From UBA4644 sp034933145 (GTDB taxonomy: Bacteria; Bacillota; Clostridia; Oscillospirales; Butyricicoccaceae): a stretch of 64,000 nucleotides of DNA. Each line of letters starts with the position of its first letter. Within the stretch, counting starts at the first letter, position 1. This document shows positions 1 to 8,298 of this stretch, piece by piece. Location of the stretch: NCBI GenBank assembly GCA_034933145.1, contig JAYFOA010000012.1, positions 1 through 64,000 on the forward strand, written 5' to 3'. The notes under the pieces were generated by a model. The model ran no database searches. It saw only the letters and a program-made list of their open reading frames with translations, and was not told the origin of the DNA. Both the position numbers and the translations under genes were made by a program.

Positions 1-133
1 TGCTTTGACTGTGATATAATCTTGGTAGTCCATAGTGATTGCCCTCCCTTGGGAAAATGGTGTGTGAGAACTCCATTCTACCACGAGGATAATCACTATG
101 GATTTTTTGCTAAGTGTCCAACTTCATTTTACA
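1..133 (-). mobile_element. End of an insertion sequence (tentatively IS21-like) with the start of its transposase
   Basis: On the minus strand an ATG at 33-31, preceded by a strong GGGAGGG ribosome binding site, opens a reading frame MDYQDYITVKA that runs off the window edge. A perfect 12-base inverted repeat (29-40 and 91-102) brackets the ribosome binding site. Read on the minus strand, the outer end begins TGTAAAATGAAGTTGG at about 133, the TGT-type end seen in several IS families including IS21. The end falls inside the lgt reading frame. The family assignment is a guess because only 11 residues of the protein are visible. That this is an IS end is supported by the abrupt loss of lgt homology at this point. 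Confidence 0.45.
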
Positions 134-589
134 ATCAACCGTATAAATAAACATTCCTTTTTGCAGTTGGCGGATACTGTGCTTCCCTCCTTATTACTTG
201 GCCAGATTATAGGCCGCTGGGGGAATTATATCAACCAAGAAGCGTTTGGAAATCTGATAACAAATCCCAAACTGCAATTTTTCCCCTACGGGGTTTATAT
301 AGAAGCGCTTGGCGAGTGGCATCAAGCAACATTTTTTTATGAGTCGGTGCTGAATGTTCTTCTGCTCGTTGTCATGCTGACGGTCTATTCGAAGTTTAAG
401 GTGCGGGGAATCTTATTGCCAATCTACATGATCGGTTATGGAGCCATTCGTTTCCTTGTGGAGGGACTGCGCACAGACAGTTTATACATCATGCCGGGAA
501 TGCGGATTTCGCAGGTATTCTCACTGATACTTATTCCATGTGGTATTTTGCTGCTGGGCTTGATTTGGAAAAGGGAGAAGAAAAGATGA
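98..589 (+). pseudogene. lgt: Prolipoprotein diacylglyceryl transferase, 5'-truncated
   Basis: Lgt transfers diacylglycerol from phosphatidylglycerol to the lipobox cysteine of prolipoproteins in the membrane. The family signature GRWGNYINQEAFG is present at about residues 39-51, followed by membrane segments LNVLLLVVMLTVY and ISQVFSLILIPCGILLLGL and the typical GAIRFLVEGLRTDSLY stretch. The usual protein has about 250-280 residues. Here only about 150 C-terminal residues remain, and the first 11 or so codons, including the only ATG, belong to the adjacent insertion sequence end. The N-terminal membrane helices and the essential histidine region are missing. It is probably inactive. The stop overlaps the next start (ATGA), so the two genes were once co-translated. 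Confidence 0.85.
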
Positions 590-1218
590 AATATGGTCTT
601 TTGCCGAGAGGAATATGGCTCATATTTAGTAGGAGCTTTCAAGTCGCACTGGCTGACGTTTTACAAGAACCAGCGCCAGCATTAGTGATGAAAAAGGCCA
701 AGAGGAACTATCGGTCAATTTTATCCGGTGTAAACGAATTTGACCATGACGACCGATTTGTTATCAATATTATAAGTTGCGCAATGCTGGCTGCCGTCCT
801 GCAAAGCGTTGAAAACCCCTATGAGGTTTCCGAGATTCAGGCATATTACGAAGCTGCGATGGATACACCTATCATGCGCTTTTTTGCCACACACAGTGGC
901 GTCTATACTGTCAAGGGACAAGCAAGCATGAAACGGCGCGCAGAAAGAAGTCGGGAAATCACGAATCCATATTCGTGGAAGTTCACTTATGAGCCAGGTA
1001 TAACTGTAAATCAATACAGTGCCATTTTCTCAAGCTGCGGTATTTGCCACCTCATGCAGGAATTAGGGCTTTCACAGTATGTCCCGGCCATGTGTGCGTT
1101 CGATTATGCAATGAATGCAATGGATGATACGAAGTTTTCAAGAAAGTACACTTTAGCCTCTGGCGGCCCCTGCTGCGACTGCCATTATTCACACAGCAAT
1201 TCGAAGAATTTAAACTGA
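586..1218 (+). CDS. L-2-amino-thiazoline-4-carboxylic acid hydrolase family protein
   Basis: The 210-residue protein resembles the ATC-hydrolase-like family (often annotated as L-2-amino-thiazoline-4-carboxylic acid hydrolase), small cytosolic proteins of mostly unproven activity. Visible features are an N-terminal helical region, a central YYEAAMDTPIMRFF segment, a CGICHLMQELGL motif around residue 150 and a C-terminal CCDCHY cysteine/histidine cluster typical of the family. The start at 586 is chosen because AAGGGAGAAG lies just upstream and the ATG overlaps the lgt stop as ATGA. An upstream ATG at 538 is inside lgt and less likely. In other Firmicutes such genes sit beside MarR or lipoprotein genes. 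Here its partner lgt is broken. The substrate cannot be read from the sequence. Confidence 0.65.
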   Translation: MKYGLLPRGIWLIFSRSFQVALADVLQEPAPALVMKKAKRNYRSILSGVNEFDHDDRFVINIISCAMLAAVLQSVENPYEVSEIQAYYEAAMDTPIMRFFATHSGVYTVKGQASMKRRAERSREITNPYSWKFTYEPGITVNQYSAIFSSCGICHLMQELGLSQYVPAMCAFDYAMNAMDDTKFSRKYTLASGGPCCDCHYSHSNSKNLN

Positions 1219-1321
1219 GTTCACAGACTATCCCGCCTTCCCCACAAAATCCCCATATTTTTAGCCTATGCTTTTACAAGCGGAAAACCGCTGAGCGCGG
1301 TATTATGACTACAACCGCTGC

Positions 1322-1349
1322 ATCCCTGATGCGTTTTCGTATCAGGGAT
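1322..1349. repeat. Perfect 9-bp inverted repeat
   Basis: ATCCCTGAT (1322-1330) and ATCAGGGAT (1341-1349) form a hairpin with a 10-base loop in the gap between the ATC-hydrolase-like gene and the M23 peptidase gene. No T-run follows, so it is a weak terminator candidate. It may be an operator or mRNA-stability hairpin. Confidence 0.5.
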
Positions 1350-1404
1350 TCTTCAAAAATACAGGTTGTTGCCGTTTTGTCATTTTTATCTGGAGGTTGG
1401 CGTA

Positions 1405-2838
1405 ATGTGGATTTCAAAATACTTCAAAGGCCCTTCCCGGCATTGCAAAACATCGGTGCCCGATTCAGCGGAGCACTCTTTATCTGAGCAATTTACAGAA
1501 ATGAAGCAGGTGTTCCGCCACAGGGCACTTCCACTGTTCATCGGCGTGTCTTTTGTATTGTCTCTGCTCACGGTGTTCTCCCTTCTCTATACACCCGCCT
1601 ATGCGGTCAATCTGGAAGGAGAAACGATTGGTGTCGTGGCGGATGTCTCTGTTTATGAACAAGCCAGCGCATCCGCACAAGAGGAGTTGACAAGAGTACT
1701 CGGAACTCCCTCCAACGAGCTTGATGCGGCTGAACTGTCCATGACAATAGCGGATAAGAATGAACTCATTACCTCTGAGGAACTGGCTAACTCCATGCTG
1801 GAGCAGATAGATGAGTTGCAGCTCGGATATGTTTTATATATTGGCGAGGATGCGATTGGTTTATCCTCTTCGCAGGAATCTCTTCAAGCCATGCTGGACG
1901 AAATAAAAGCGCCTTATGAAAATAAAAACACGATAAGCTCTGCCTTTTCTGCGGAGGTCTCTATTCGATATGAATATACGGCGCGATCCACACCCTCTGA
2001 TCCGGACGATGTGCGCGCAAAGCTGACTGCGAATCAGACGGAGGCCACAACTTATACGGTGGTGAAGGGCGACACTTTCTCCGAAATCGCGGAGCGCTTC
2101 TCCATGTGGCAAAATGAGCTGCGAGATCTGAACCCGGCGGTAACACCTGAGAAACTATCCATCGGCGAGGTACTGCTTGTAGAACAGGCTGTGCCGGTTC
2201 TCTCGGTCATCACGGTGGAAAGCTCTTCCTATGAGGAAGATATCCCTTCACCCGTTGAATATGTTGACGATGATACGCTTTATATCGGGGATTCCCGTAT
2301 TGTAAAAAAAGGGTCGGCCGGTATTGCAGGCATAGAGGCAGAGATTACTTACCAAAACGGCGTCGAGACTGCGCGAAACATCCTAAGTGCCACGACGAAA
2401 GTGGAAGCGACCACAAGAGTCATTGCACGCGGGACGCAGGAGCCTCCCAAGACGGCTTCCAAGGGCTCCTATATTTGGCCTGTCAACGGCAAAGTTACTT
2501 CGGCTACAGGAACTCGAACGCTTCTTGGAAGCACAGGCTATCACAGCGGTCTGGATATTGCAGTCCCCTACGGGACGGAAGTAAAAGCCGCAGACGGAGG
2601 AACCGTCACCTTTTCCGGCTGGAAAGGCAACTACGGAAATCTGGTCATTATCACGCACGACAATGGGACGCAGACATACTATGCGCACAACTCTGAATTG
2701 TTGGTAGATAAGGGTGACAAGGTGTATCAGGGACAGTCCATTGCGGAGGCGGGTTCCACCGGGCGCTCCACCGGAAGCCACTGTCATTTTGAGGTGCGGG
2801 TAGACGGAAAAACCAAAAATCCATATAACTATCTATAA
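1405..2838 (+). CDS. Membrane-anchored LysM-G5-M23 peptidoglycan endopeptidase
   Basis: A cell-wall hydrolase of the M23 (lysostaphin/LytM) family, expected outside the membrane. One N-terminal membrane segment (LPLFIGVSFVLSLLTVFSLL) anchors it. A LysM domain (YTVVKGDTFSEIAERF, about residues 213-260) binds glycan. A G5-like domain follows (VKKGSAGIAGIEAEI). The C-terminal M23 domain carries the zinc ligands in HSGLD and HCHFEVR. The start at 1405 follows TGGAGGT at good spacing; the ATG at 1366 lacks a site. The stop is 11 bases from the next gene, a PAP2 phosphatase, and a D,D-carboxypeptidase follows, so this is a cell-envelope operon. The domain order matches clostridial SpoIIQ/M23-type envelope proteins. 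The exact peptide bond cut is not known. Confidence 0.88.
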   Translation: MWISKYFKGPSRHCKTSVPDSAEHSLSEQFTEMKQVFRHRALPLFIGVSFVLSLLTVFSLLYTPAYAVNLEGETIGVVADVSVYEQASASAQEELTRVLGTPSNELDAAELSMTIADKNELITSEELANSMLEQIDELQLGYVLYIGEDAIGLSSSQESLQAMLDEIKAPYENKNTISSAFSAEVSIRYEYTARSTPSDPDDVRAKLTANQTEATTYTVVKGDTFSEIAERFSMWQNELRDLNPAVTPEKLSIGEVLLVEQAVPVLSVITVESSSYEEDIPSPVEYVDDDTLYIGDSRIVKKGSAGIAGIEAEITYQNGVETARNILSATTKVEATTRVIARGTQEPPKTASKGSYIWPVNGKVTSATGTRTLLGSTGYHSGLDIAVPYGTEVKAADGGTVTFSGWKGNYGNLVIITHDNGTQTYYAHNSELLVDKGDKVYQGQSIAEAGSTGRSTGSHCHFEVRVDGKTKNPYNYL

Positions 2839-2849
2839 GGAGATGCGGA

Positions 2850-3383
2850 TTGATCGTTTCGGAACTGGGTATCCTTGACTGGATTCAGACAACCCTGCGA
2901 ACCCCGGTTGGTGACATGGTGATGCCAATGATCACAGCATTTGCGGATAAAGGGATCGGTTGGATTCTGCTTGCCTGTGCACTCATTCTCATCAGCCGAA
3001 CAAGAAAGACTGGCATTGCGCTTTTTCTTGCGGTCGGCATAGAGGTGATCCTGTGCAACATTCTTTTGAAGCCGCTCGTAGCGCGGTCAAGGCCCTTTGT
3101 ATTGAATCCAGAGGTTCACTTGATGATCACAGCGCCGTTGGACTATTCCTTTCCTTCTGGACATGCCGCCGTTTCATTTGCCTGTGCATCTGTCCTTTGG
3201 CTCAAGAAAAGCCGATGGCGTTTTCTCTTTGCTGCTCTTGCGGTTGTCATTGCCTTTTCGAGATTATATTTATATGTGCATTTTCCAACGGATGTGCTGG
3301 CTGGCGCATTCATTGGAATATTGGCGGGGATAGCAGCATGTCGCATTCTCCGCAGATTAGAACAAAACCAACTATGCCGATGA
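2850..3383 (+). CDS. PAP2-family membrane phosphatase
   Basis: An integral membrane lipid phosphatase of the PAP2 superfamily, probably acting on undecaprenyl pyrophosphate or phosphatidic acid at the outer face of the membrane. All three phosphatase motifs are present: KPLVARSRP, SFPSGHAA and SRLYLYVHFPTD, with the two catalytic histidines. About five membrane helices are visible and the 177-residue length is normal for the BcrC/YodM type. It starts with TTG after AAGGAG, 11 bases downstream of the M23 gene, and its stop lies inside a strong hairpin (3374-3410). Location among peptidoglycan genes suggests a role in lipid carrier recycling, which is inference. Confidence 0.88.
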   Translation: MIVSELGILDWIQTTLRTPVGDMVMPMITAFADKGIGWILLACALILISRTRKTGIALFLAVGIEVILCNILLKPLVARSRPFVLNPEVHLMITAPLDYSFPSGHAAVSFACASVLWLKKSRWRFLFAALAVVIAFSRLYLYVHFPTDVLAGAFIGILAGIAACRILRRLEQNQLCR

Positions 3384-3410
3384 CCGCAAATACAATGCGG
3401 TCATCGGCAT
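3374..3410 (+). terminator. Perfect 15-bp stem-loop after the PAP2 gene
   Basis: ATGCCGATGACCGCA (3374-3388) pairs with its exact complement (3396-3410) around a 7-base loop. The stem contains the PAP2 stop codon. It lacks a T-run, so it may slow or partly terminate transcription, or protect the upstream mRNA, before the carboxypeptidase gene. Confidence 0.6.
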
Positions 3411-3435
3411 TCAAAGCGCGAGGAGGCGTGAGATA

Positions 3436-4776
3436 ATTAAACGGATTCTGTGTGTAATTTTAACTATTCTATGTGTTTTTGCGCCGATGCGTGCTTATGC
3501 CGTCGAGCAGGGCGCTTCCGCTGAAAGCACACCCCAACTCCAGTCAGAAACCGCGGTTTTAATGGATGCGGAAACAGGCCAGATCTTATTTCAGAAAGAC
3601 ATGAACGAGAGAATGTATCCGGCAAGTATCACAAAAATCATGACAGGAATGTTGGCACTTAAAAATGCGAAGCTGACCGATGTTATAACAATGTCCTATG
3701 ACGCAGTTTTTTCGATTGACAGAGGATCATCTCATGTCGCTTTGGATGTGGCGGAACAGATTACTCTGGAGCAGGCACTATATGCGCTTTCAATTGAATC
3801 AGCCAATGACGCCGCGAACGGAATTGCGGAGCTGGTGGGCGGCTCTATGGAAAACTTTGCAACAATGATGAATGCTGCCGCCGAGGAGTGCGGCGCAAAA
3901 AATACGCGTTTTGTCAACGCCCATGGTCTTTTCGATGAAAGCCACTATACCACCGCATATGATATGGCAAAGATTACAGCACAGGCAATTAAGGTCCCCG
4001 GCTTTACCGATTTTTTCAGCGCCGATTATTACGAGGTTCCCCCAACTAACAAGCAGCCGGATACCAGGTATTTTCGCAACAGGAATAAGCTGCTGAATGG
4101 AGAGGTTCCCTACGAGGGAATTGTGATGAGCAAAACGGGATGGACTACAGAATCACAGAACACACTGGTCACAGTAGCCGAGCGCGGCGAAACCACCTTA
4201 ATTGCGGTTGTTATGAAGTCTTCCATGAGCAGCTACAAGTGGGATGACACAGTGAAGATGTTGGACTATGGCTTTTCACAGTTCTATCCAACACAAGTAT
4301 CTATCGCACAGCTTGCATCCCAGCTGAATTTAGATCCTGGGACTGAAATAGCAGAGCCAAGCACACTTGCTTTACTGCTGCCAAATGGAATAACAACCAA
4401 GGCTTTAACCGCTCATCTTGATTGGGGCAACGCACCGAAAGGTGTGCCGGCAATTACGGTTCCGCTCTGCTTGCAGATTGGTACCCCTGCAGAACCAGAG
4501 GACGATCTTCTTGAAACCCAAGTTGCCATTTCCTCCGCAGCAGCCTTAGAGCAGAATGTGGGCAAAACTGACAATCAAAGTGAGGACTTGTCCAAAGGGC
4601 AAGGTAAGAACAGGTTTCCCATTGTGGTCGCTATTCTGGCGGTGGTTGTCGTCGTGGTTATAATCGCATTGTATGTACTTCATCTGCGGGCAAATTACCT
4701 TCGACGGAAGCGTCGAATGCAAAGGAGAAAGAGGCAAGCACAGGAACGAAGAAATACAGAGCGGTGGGATCGATAA
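3436..4776 (+). CDS. D-alanyl-D-alanine carboxypeptidase (DacF-like), non-standard start
   Basis: A penicillin-binding protein of the S11 family that trims the terminal D-Ala of peptidoglycan stem peptides. The three active-site motifs are present: SITK in YPASITKIMTG, SAN in SIESANDAAN and KTG in MSKTGWT. A C-terminal membrane helix (FPIVVAILAVVVVVVIIALY) and a basic tail anchor it. A signal peptide (IKRILCVILTILCVF, then APMRAYA) is encoded in frame upstream of the first ATG at 3487, but that stretch has no ATG, GTG or TTG. AGGAGG at 3421-3426 is well placed for an ATT at 3436 or ATA at 3433. Either a rare AUU/AUA start is used or one base is missing from an original GTG-AGA-ATA-ATT. Product assignment is firm; the exact start is not. 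Confidence 0.85.
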   Translation: MKRILCVILTILCVFAPMRAYAVEQGASAESTPQLQSETAVLMDAETGQILFQKDMNERMYPASITKIMTGMLALKNAKLTDVITMSYDAVFSIDRGSSHVALDVAEQITLEQALYALSIESANDAANGIAELVGGSMENFATMMNAAAEECGAKNTRFVNAHGLFDESHYTTAYDMAKITAQAIKVPGFTDFFSADYYEVPPTNKQPDTRYFRNRNKLLNGEVPYEGIVMSKTGWTTESQNTLVTVAERGETTLIAVVMKSSMSSYKWDDTVKMLDYGFSQFYPTQVSIAQLASQLNLDPGTEIAEPSTLALLLPNGITTKALTAHLDWGNAPKGVPAITVPLCLQIGTPAEPEDDLLETQVAISSAAALEQNVGKTDNQSEDLSKGQGKNRFPIVVAILAVVVVVVIIALYVLHLRANYLRRKRRMQRRKRQAQERRNTERWDR

Positions 4777-4944
4777 AACATGATTGCCTCACACATGAAG
4801 CCCTCCATAATTTCATCACATCGGAGCGGTAGAATATAATTACTCCAGATCGATTCGGTTCAGCAAAAGGCGGCTTTCTTCGTTCTCCTCTCTCTGTTTT
4901 CCAATAGATCTGAATACGACCGTATCTCTGGATTTACATAGAGA

Positions 4945-4976
4945 CAGGGGCAGCGTCATTTTTGGCGCTGCCCCTG
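4945..4976. terminator. Intergenic hairpin between convergent genes
   Basis: CAGGGGCAGCG and CGCTGCCCCTG form a perfect 11-bp stem with a 10-base loop between the convergent carboxypeptidase and M23 genes. No strong T-run is present on either strand, so it is a likely but not classic bidirectional terminator. The rest of 4777-5014 shows nothing recognisable. Confidence 0.6.
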
Positions 4977-5014
4977 ATGCGTTATTTACTTGGCTGCCAT
5001 AAATGATGTTTGCA

Positions 5015-6259
5015 TTATCCGATCAGCGTCTGGGGATCAACATATTCGCCGTTATATTTCACAGTGAAGTGAAGATGGGGGCCCGTTGACATTCCAGTGC
5101 TGCCGACATAACCGATTACCTGACCAGCAGTCACCGTGTCTCCATCGCTCACGACATATCGCGTCATATGCATATAGATAGATGTGTACCCGTCTCCATG
5201 ACTGATTGACACATTGTAGCCAGCAGAATCATTATAACTTGCGTTCGTAACTGTCCCGCTCCTCGTTGCATAGATCTCCGTACCTGATGCACATGCCATA
5301 TCCAAACCGCTGTGAAATTTCTCAACCTGTGTTATGGGATGTATTCGCCAGCCGAAAGGGCTTGTCAAGGTATAATAGGGCACAGGCGTCATCCATTGTG
5401 AGCTTGGGGCGTTTCCCGGAACATCCGGGGACGTGCCGCTACTCGGAGCCGGAGTCGGGGGGACATATGAAGCCAGCCATTCTTGATACGCTGCATCCGC
5501 ATATTCTTTTTCCTTTTGCGCAATTTCCTGCAAGAGCTGTTCTTGCTTATTTTCGGATGCGTCAATCAATGCTTGATACTCGTTTCCTTGTGTCGTTAAT
5601 TCCTGCAATAATGCAGCCGCGTCCTCTTCTTTTTCCTTTAGAAGCATCTGAGACTCCTCAAGGGACTTTTTAGTATCCTCAAGAGCTGATTTTTCTTCTT
5701 CGAGTGCATTTGCAGCAGCAGACACAGCTTCGGCAGCCTCGTTGAGATTGTTTAACTGCCGAGCGTCATAAGCCATTATCTCACGCACCGCGTCGATACG
5801 AGAAAGAAAGTCGGAAATGCTGTCTGCTTTGAACAAGAATTCCAAATAGGTTATATTCCCGTTCTCCTCCATTGCCCGTATCCGCTTGCGGCAGAGCACA
5901 TACAGCTCGTCATACTTCTTCTGCGTTTGCTCCAGCTCTTGTTGCTTATAAGCAATCATTTCGCTATAGTTCTCAATTTGTACATTTGTATTTTCAATTT
6001 GCTCATATATCAAAAAAACTTGCTGTTCAATCCTGCTTTTCTCCTCGGAAATCGATTGAACACTGCTGAGAACATCCGCTTTTTGCTGTTCCAAACCGTC
6101 AATTTCAGCCTGTAGCGCAGATTGTTTTTCTTCAAGTCCGTCGATTTGCTCCTGAATGGTGTCAGACGAAACAGCCTCGACCGCTATAGAGTTTAGGCTT
6201 AGCAAACTCGCCAAGAGTAGTATCAATACAATTATTTTTTGTCGCCGTTTAGGTTTCAC
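5015..6259 (-). CDS. Secreted coiled-coil M23 peptidase (EnvC/PcsB-like)
   Basis: A secreted murein hydrolase or hydrolase activator. A signal peptide (IIVLILLLASLLSLNSIAVEA) is followed by a long coiled coil, about residues 32-250, rich in Glu, Gln and Ala, then a Pro/Ser linker (VPPTPAPSSG) and a LytM/M23 domain. Zinc ligands are visible in KFHSGLDMA and GPHLHFTVK, so unlike EnvC the metal site appears intact. The GTG at 6259 is chosen because GGAGGGA lies about 10 bases upstream; an ATG at 6277 overlaps that site. The layout is the one used by FtsEX-linked division hydrolases, but no ftsEX is in the window. It faces the carboxypeptidase gene. Confidence 0.85.
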   Translation of the reverse strand: MKPKRRQKIIVLILLLASLLSLNSIAVEAVSSDTIQEQIDGLEEKQSALQAEIDGLEQQKADVLSSVQSISEEKSRIEQQVFLIYEQIENTNVQIENYSEMIAYKQQELEQTQKKYDELYVLCRKRIRAMEENGNITYLEFLFKADSISDFLSRIDAVREIMAYDARQLNNLNEAAEAVSAAANALEEEKSALEDTKKSLEESQMLLKEKEEDAAALLQELTTQGNEYQALIDASENKQEQLLQEIAQKEKEYADAAYQEWLASYVPPTPAPSSGTSPDVPGNAPSSQWMTPVPYYTLTSPFGWRIHPITQVEKFHSGLDMACASGTEIYATRSGTVTNASYNDSAGYNVSISHGDGYTSIYMHMTRYVVSDGDTVTAGQVIGYVGSTGMSTGPHLHFTVKYNGEYVDPQTLIG

Positions 6260-6477
6260 AAGCAGTTCTCCCTCCATGTGGCAGAGATACCGCCAAGTTT
6301 AAGATCAAAATGTGATAAAACTATGAGTTTTTACATGAAATATCTTTTCCTCATATTTTTACCACATGGTTTTTATACAATTTGTTCGATAATACTCAAC
6401 AAACGGCAATAGTGCACAACTGTCCTTTTTTCTACAATCGGATTCGGATTAGTTAGAATCACAAAGGAGAAAAACAC

Positions 6478-7494
6478 ATGACATATAAACGTGGAAAAAT
6501 CACAGCCGCATGTATCGTGGGCATTATGGGCCTGTCGCTGCTTGCCGGCTGCGGGCAAGCCGGAGCTGATACGCCTCAAGCGGAAGCTCAGGTCAATGTG
6601 TTCACAAGCGAGATGTCCCTTGGAAATGTATCTATTGAAGATGAAGCTGTCGCATTGGCAGAGGCACCATCTTCGCCAACACTTTTCTCAATGCCACAAG
6701 CGTCCGGCACACTGGTGAAAGAGAATGATCGGGCGCAAATCGATTATTCCAACACAAAAGACGGGTATGTGATGGTTCGTTATTCCGCCGCCAGCGATAA
6801 GAAACTCAAATCGCAGGTCAAGGGTCCAAGCGGTACCACCTATACCTACAATCTAAAGGCTGGGGCGACTGAGTGGGAGACCTTTCCGCTGTCGGATGAA
6901 AACGGTGAATATAAAGTGACCGTTTACCAGAACACCTCCGGAAGCAAGTATGCGACAGTACTGTCGGTGACCTTCTCCGTAGAAATGGCGGATCCGTTTG
7001 CACCGTTTTTAAGACCAAACCAATATGTGAACTATGAAACAGGCGCAGAGAATACAGTTGCAAAAGCAAAGGAACTCTGTGACGGCAAGAAAACGACACT
7101 TGACAAAATTCGGGCCGTCTACAATTTCGTTGTTACCACCTTGACCTATGACAAGGAGAAGGCCGCTAATATTCAAAGCGGTTATCTGCCCGTGTTGGAC
7201 GAAGCGCTCGAAACGAAGAAAGGAATCTGTTTTGATTATGCGGCAATGATGGCCGGTATGCTGCGCAGCCAAGGAATCCCCTGTAAGCTGATCGTGGGAT
7301 ATGCAGGAAGTGCCTACCACTCATGGCTCAATGTTTACACAGAAGAAAGCGGCTGGATCAATTCGGCGGTGTTTTTCGATGGCACAACATGGAAACTGAT
7401 GGATCCGACCTTTGCCTCATCGGGAAACCAGAGCTCCGACATTATGAAGTATATCGGCGACGGAAGCAATTACACATCGAAATATATTTACTGA
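6478..7494 (+). CDS. Transglutaminase-like lipoprotein
   Basis: An exported lipoprotein with a transglutaminase/protease-like core. The signal peptide ends in the lipobox LLAGC at residue 25. Residues 60-165 form an uncharacterised beta-rich region (YVMVRYSAASDKKLKSQVKG). The core, about residues 180-325, shows the catalytic triad: Cys in KKGICFDYA, His in SAYHSWLNV and Asp in KLMDPTF. It starts at 6478 after AAAGGAG. Bacterial proteins of this type are mostly cysteine peptidases or peptidoglycan-associated enzymes; the substrate is unknown. With lgt at the left edge broken, lipidation would need another Lgt elsewhere in the genome. Confidence 0.82.
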   Translation: MTYKRGKITAACIVGIMGLSLLAGCGQAGADTPQAEAQVNVFTSEMSLGNVSIEDEAVALAEAPSSPTLFSMPQASGTLVKENDRAQIDYSNTKDGYVMVRYSAASDKKLKSQVKGPSGTTYTYNLKAGATEWETFPLSDENGEYKVTVYQNTSGSKYATVLSVTFSVEMADPFAPFLRPNQYVNYETGAENTVAKAKELCDGKKTTLDKIRAVYNFVVTTLTYDKEKAANIQSGYLPVLDEALETKKGICFDYAAMMAGMLRSQGIPCKLIVGYAGSAYHSWLNVYTEESGWINSAVFFDGTTWKLMDPTFASSGNQSSDIMKYIGDGSNYTSKYIY

Positions 7495-7690
7495 TTTGCG
7501 GCAGCAAGCAATTCCAAATGAAATAGTCATTTTGCATCTCCATATTGGAAGGTGGATGGTGATACTTTAGGAACAAAAATGGAAATTGAAAAATAAATAA
7601 AAAACTTTGCAAGGTTTTGGCGTGCCTTGTCGTGTTATTTATGAAGGCGCAAATCAATACATAATAAAAACATCTTGGAGGTACTTCACA

Positions 7691-8191
7691 ATGAAAAAAA
7701 CGATTATGGCTGCGACGGCTCTCGCCCTTACGCTGTCACTCGGCACTACTGCTTTTGCGGCAAGCCCCACTGCTGCGGCGACACAGAGTACATCTGCAAC
7801 ACGCACAACCTATACGCAGCATCTGTCCCATCGGAACGCAAATCACACCACAGCGGTAGGCAACTGCGTTTTCGTTGACGCCAATGGCGATGGCTCCTGC
7901 GACAACGGCGATACTCACTGCAATTTTGTCGACGCCAACGGCGATGGCGTTTGCGACAATGAAGATTCCCACTGCACGAACTTTGTGGATGCAAATAGCG
8001 ATGGAATCTGTGACAACTGCAAAAATCTGAGCGCGCATAACAGCGCCAGCCATTCTAACGGCTGCTCCACCAACGGCGCGCACAACGGTCACAGTGAAAG
8101 TGAGCATAGTGCCACCGCCACAAGCGGTGCAGCCGCTAATCATGATTCCGGGAACCACAATTCCGGCCGCCACGGCAGCAGCCACCACTAA
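7691..8191 (+). CDS. Secreted protein with calcium-type DANGDG repeats and His-rich tail
   Basis: A 166-residue exported protein. The signal peptide (MKKTIMAATALALTLSLGTTAFA) is followed by three near-identical repeats of the form FVDANGDGxCDN, about residues 58-112. Each resembles a calcium-binding DxNxDG loop as in EF-hand-like or thrombospondin type-3 repeats, with added cysteines. The C-terminal 60 residues are rich in His, Ser, Asn and Gly, which suggests metal binding. The start at 7691 follows TTGGAGGT; an upstream in-frame ATG at 7607 would put the signal peptide inside the protein. It is followed by a terminator and then by the ECF sigma/anti-sigma pair. I do not recognise a named family. 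Confidence 0.75.
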   Translation: MKKTIMAATALALTLSLGTTAFAASPTAAATQSTSATRTTYTQHLSHRNANHTTAVGNCVFVDANGDGSCDNGDTHCNFVDANGDGVCDNEDSHCTNFVDANSDGICDNCKNLSAHNSASHSNGCSTNGAHNGHSESEHSATATSGAAANHDSGNHNSGRHGSSHH

Positions 8192-8204
8192 GCCCCGGGT
8201 TACA

Positions 8205-8242
8205 GCACAGGCGGCAGCGTTACGCTACCGCCTGTGCCTTTT
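8205..8242 (+). terminator. Rho-independent terminator
   Basis: GCACAGGCGG pairs with CCGCCTGTGC, and the stem continues inward as AGCG/CGCT around TTA with one mismatch. It is followed by CTTTT. It ends the calcium-repeat gene. Confidence 0.8.
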
Positions 8243-8298
8243 GGGGATGACAAACTGTACTTGGGCTTGTATAATGACAAAAGTGAGGTGGTGAGCGA

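Noticed and set aside
3361..3435. GTG at 3428 as the start of the carboxypeptidase
   Set aside because: In the present sequence GTG-AGA is followed at once by TAA, and it lies only one base from the AGGAGG site.
2960..3436. 158-codon frame inside the PAP2 gene
   Set aside because: It is an out-of-frame shadow of a gene with all three PAP2 motifs.
7736..8188. 150-codon minus-strand frame opposite the calcium-repeat protein
   Set aside because: Its low-complexity Val/Ala/Ile composition mirrors the repeats on the other strand, and the plus-strand gene has a signal peptide and ribosome binding site.
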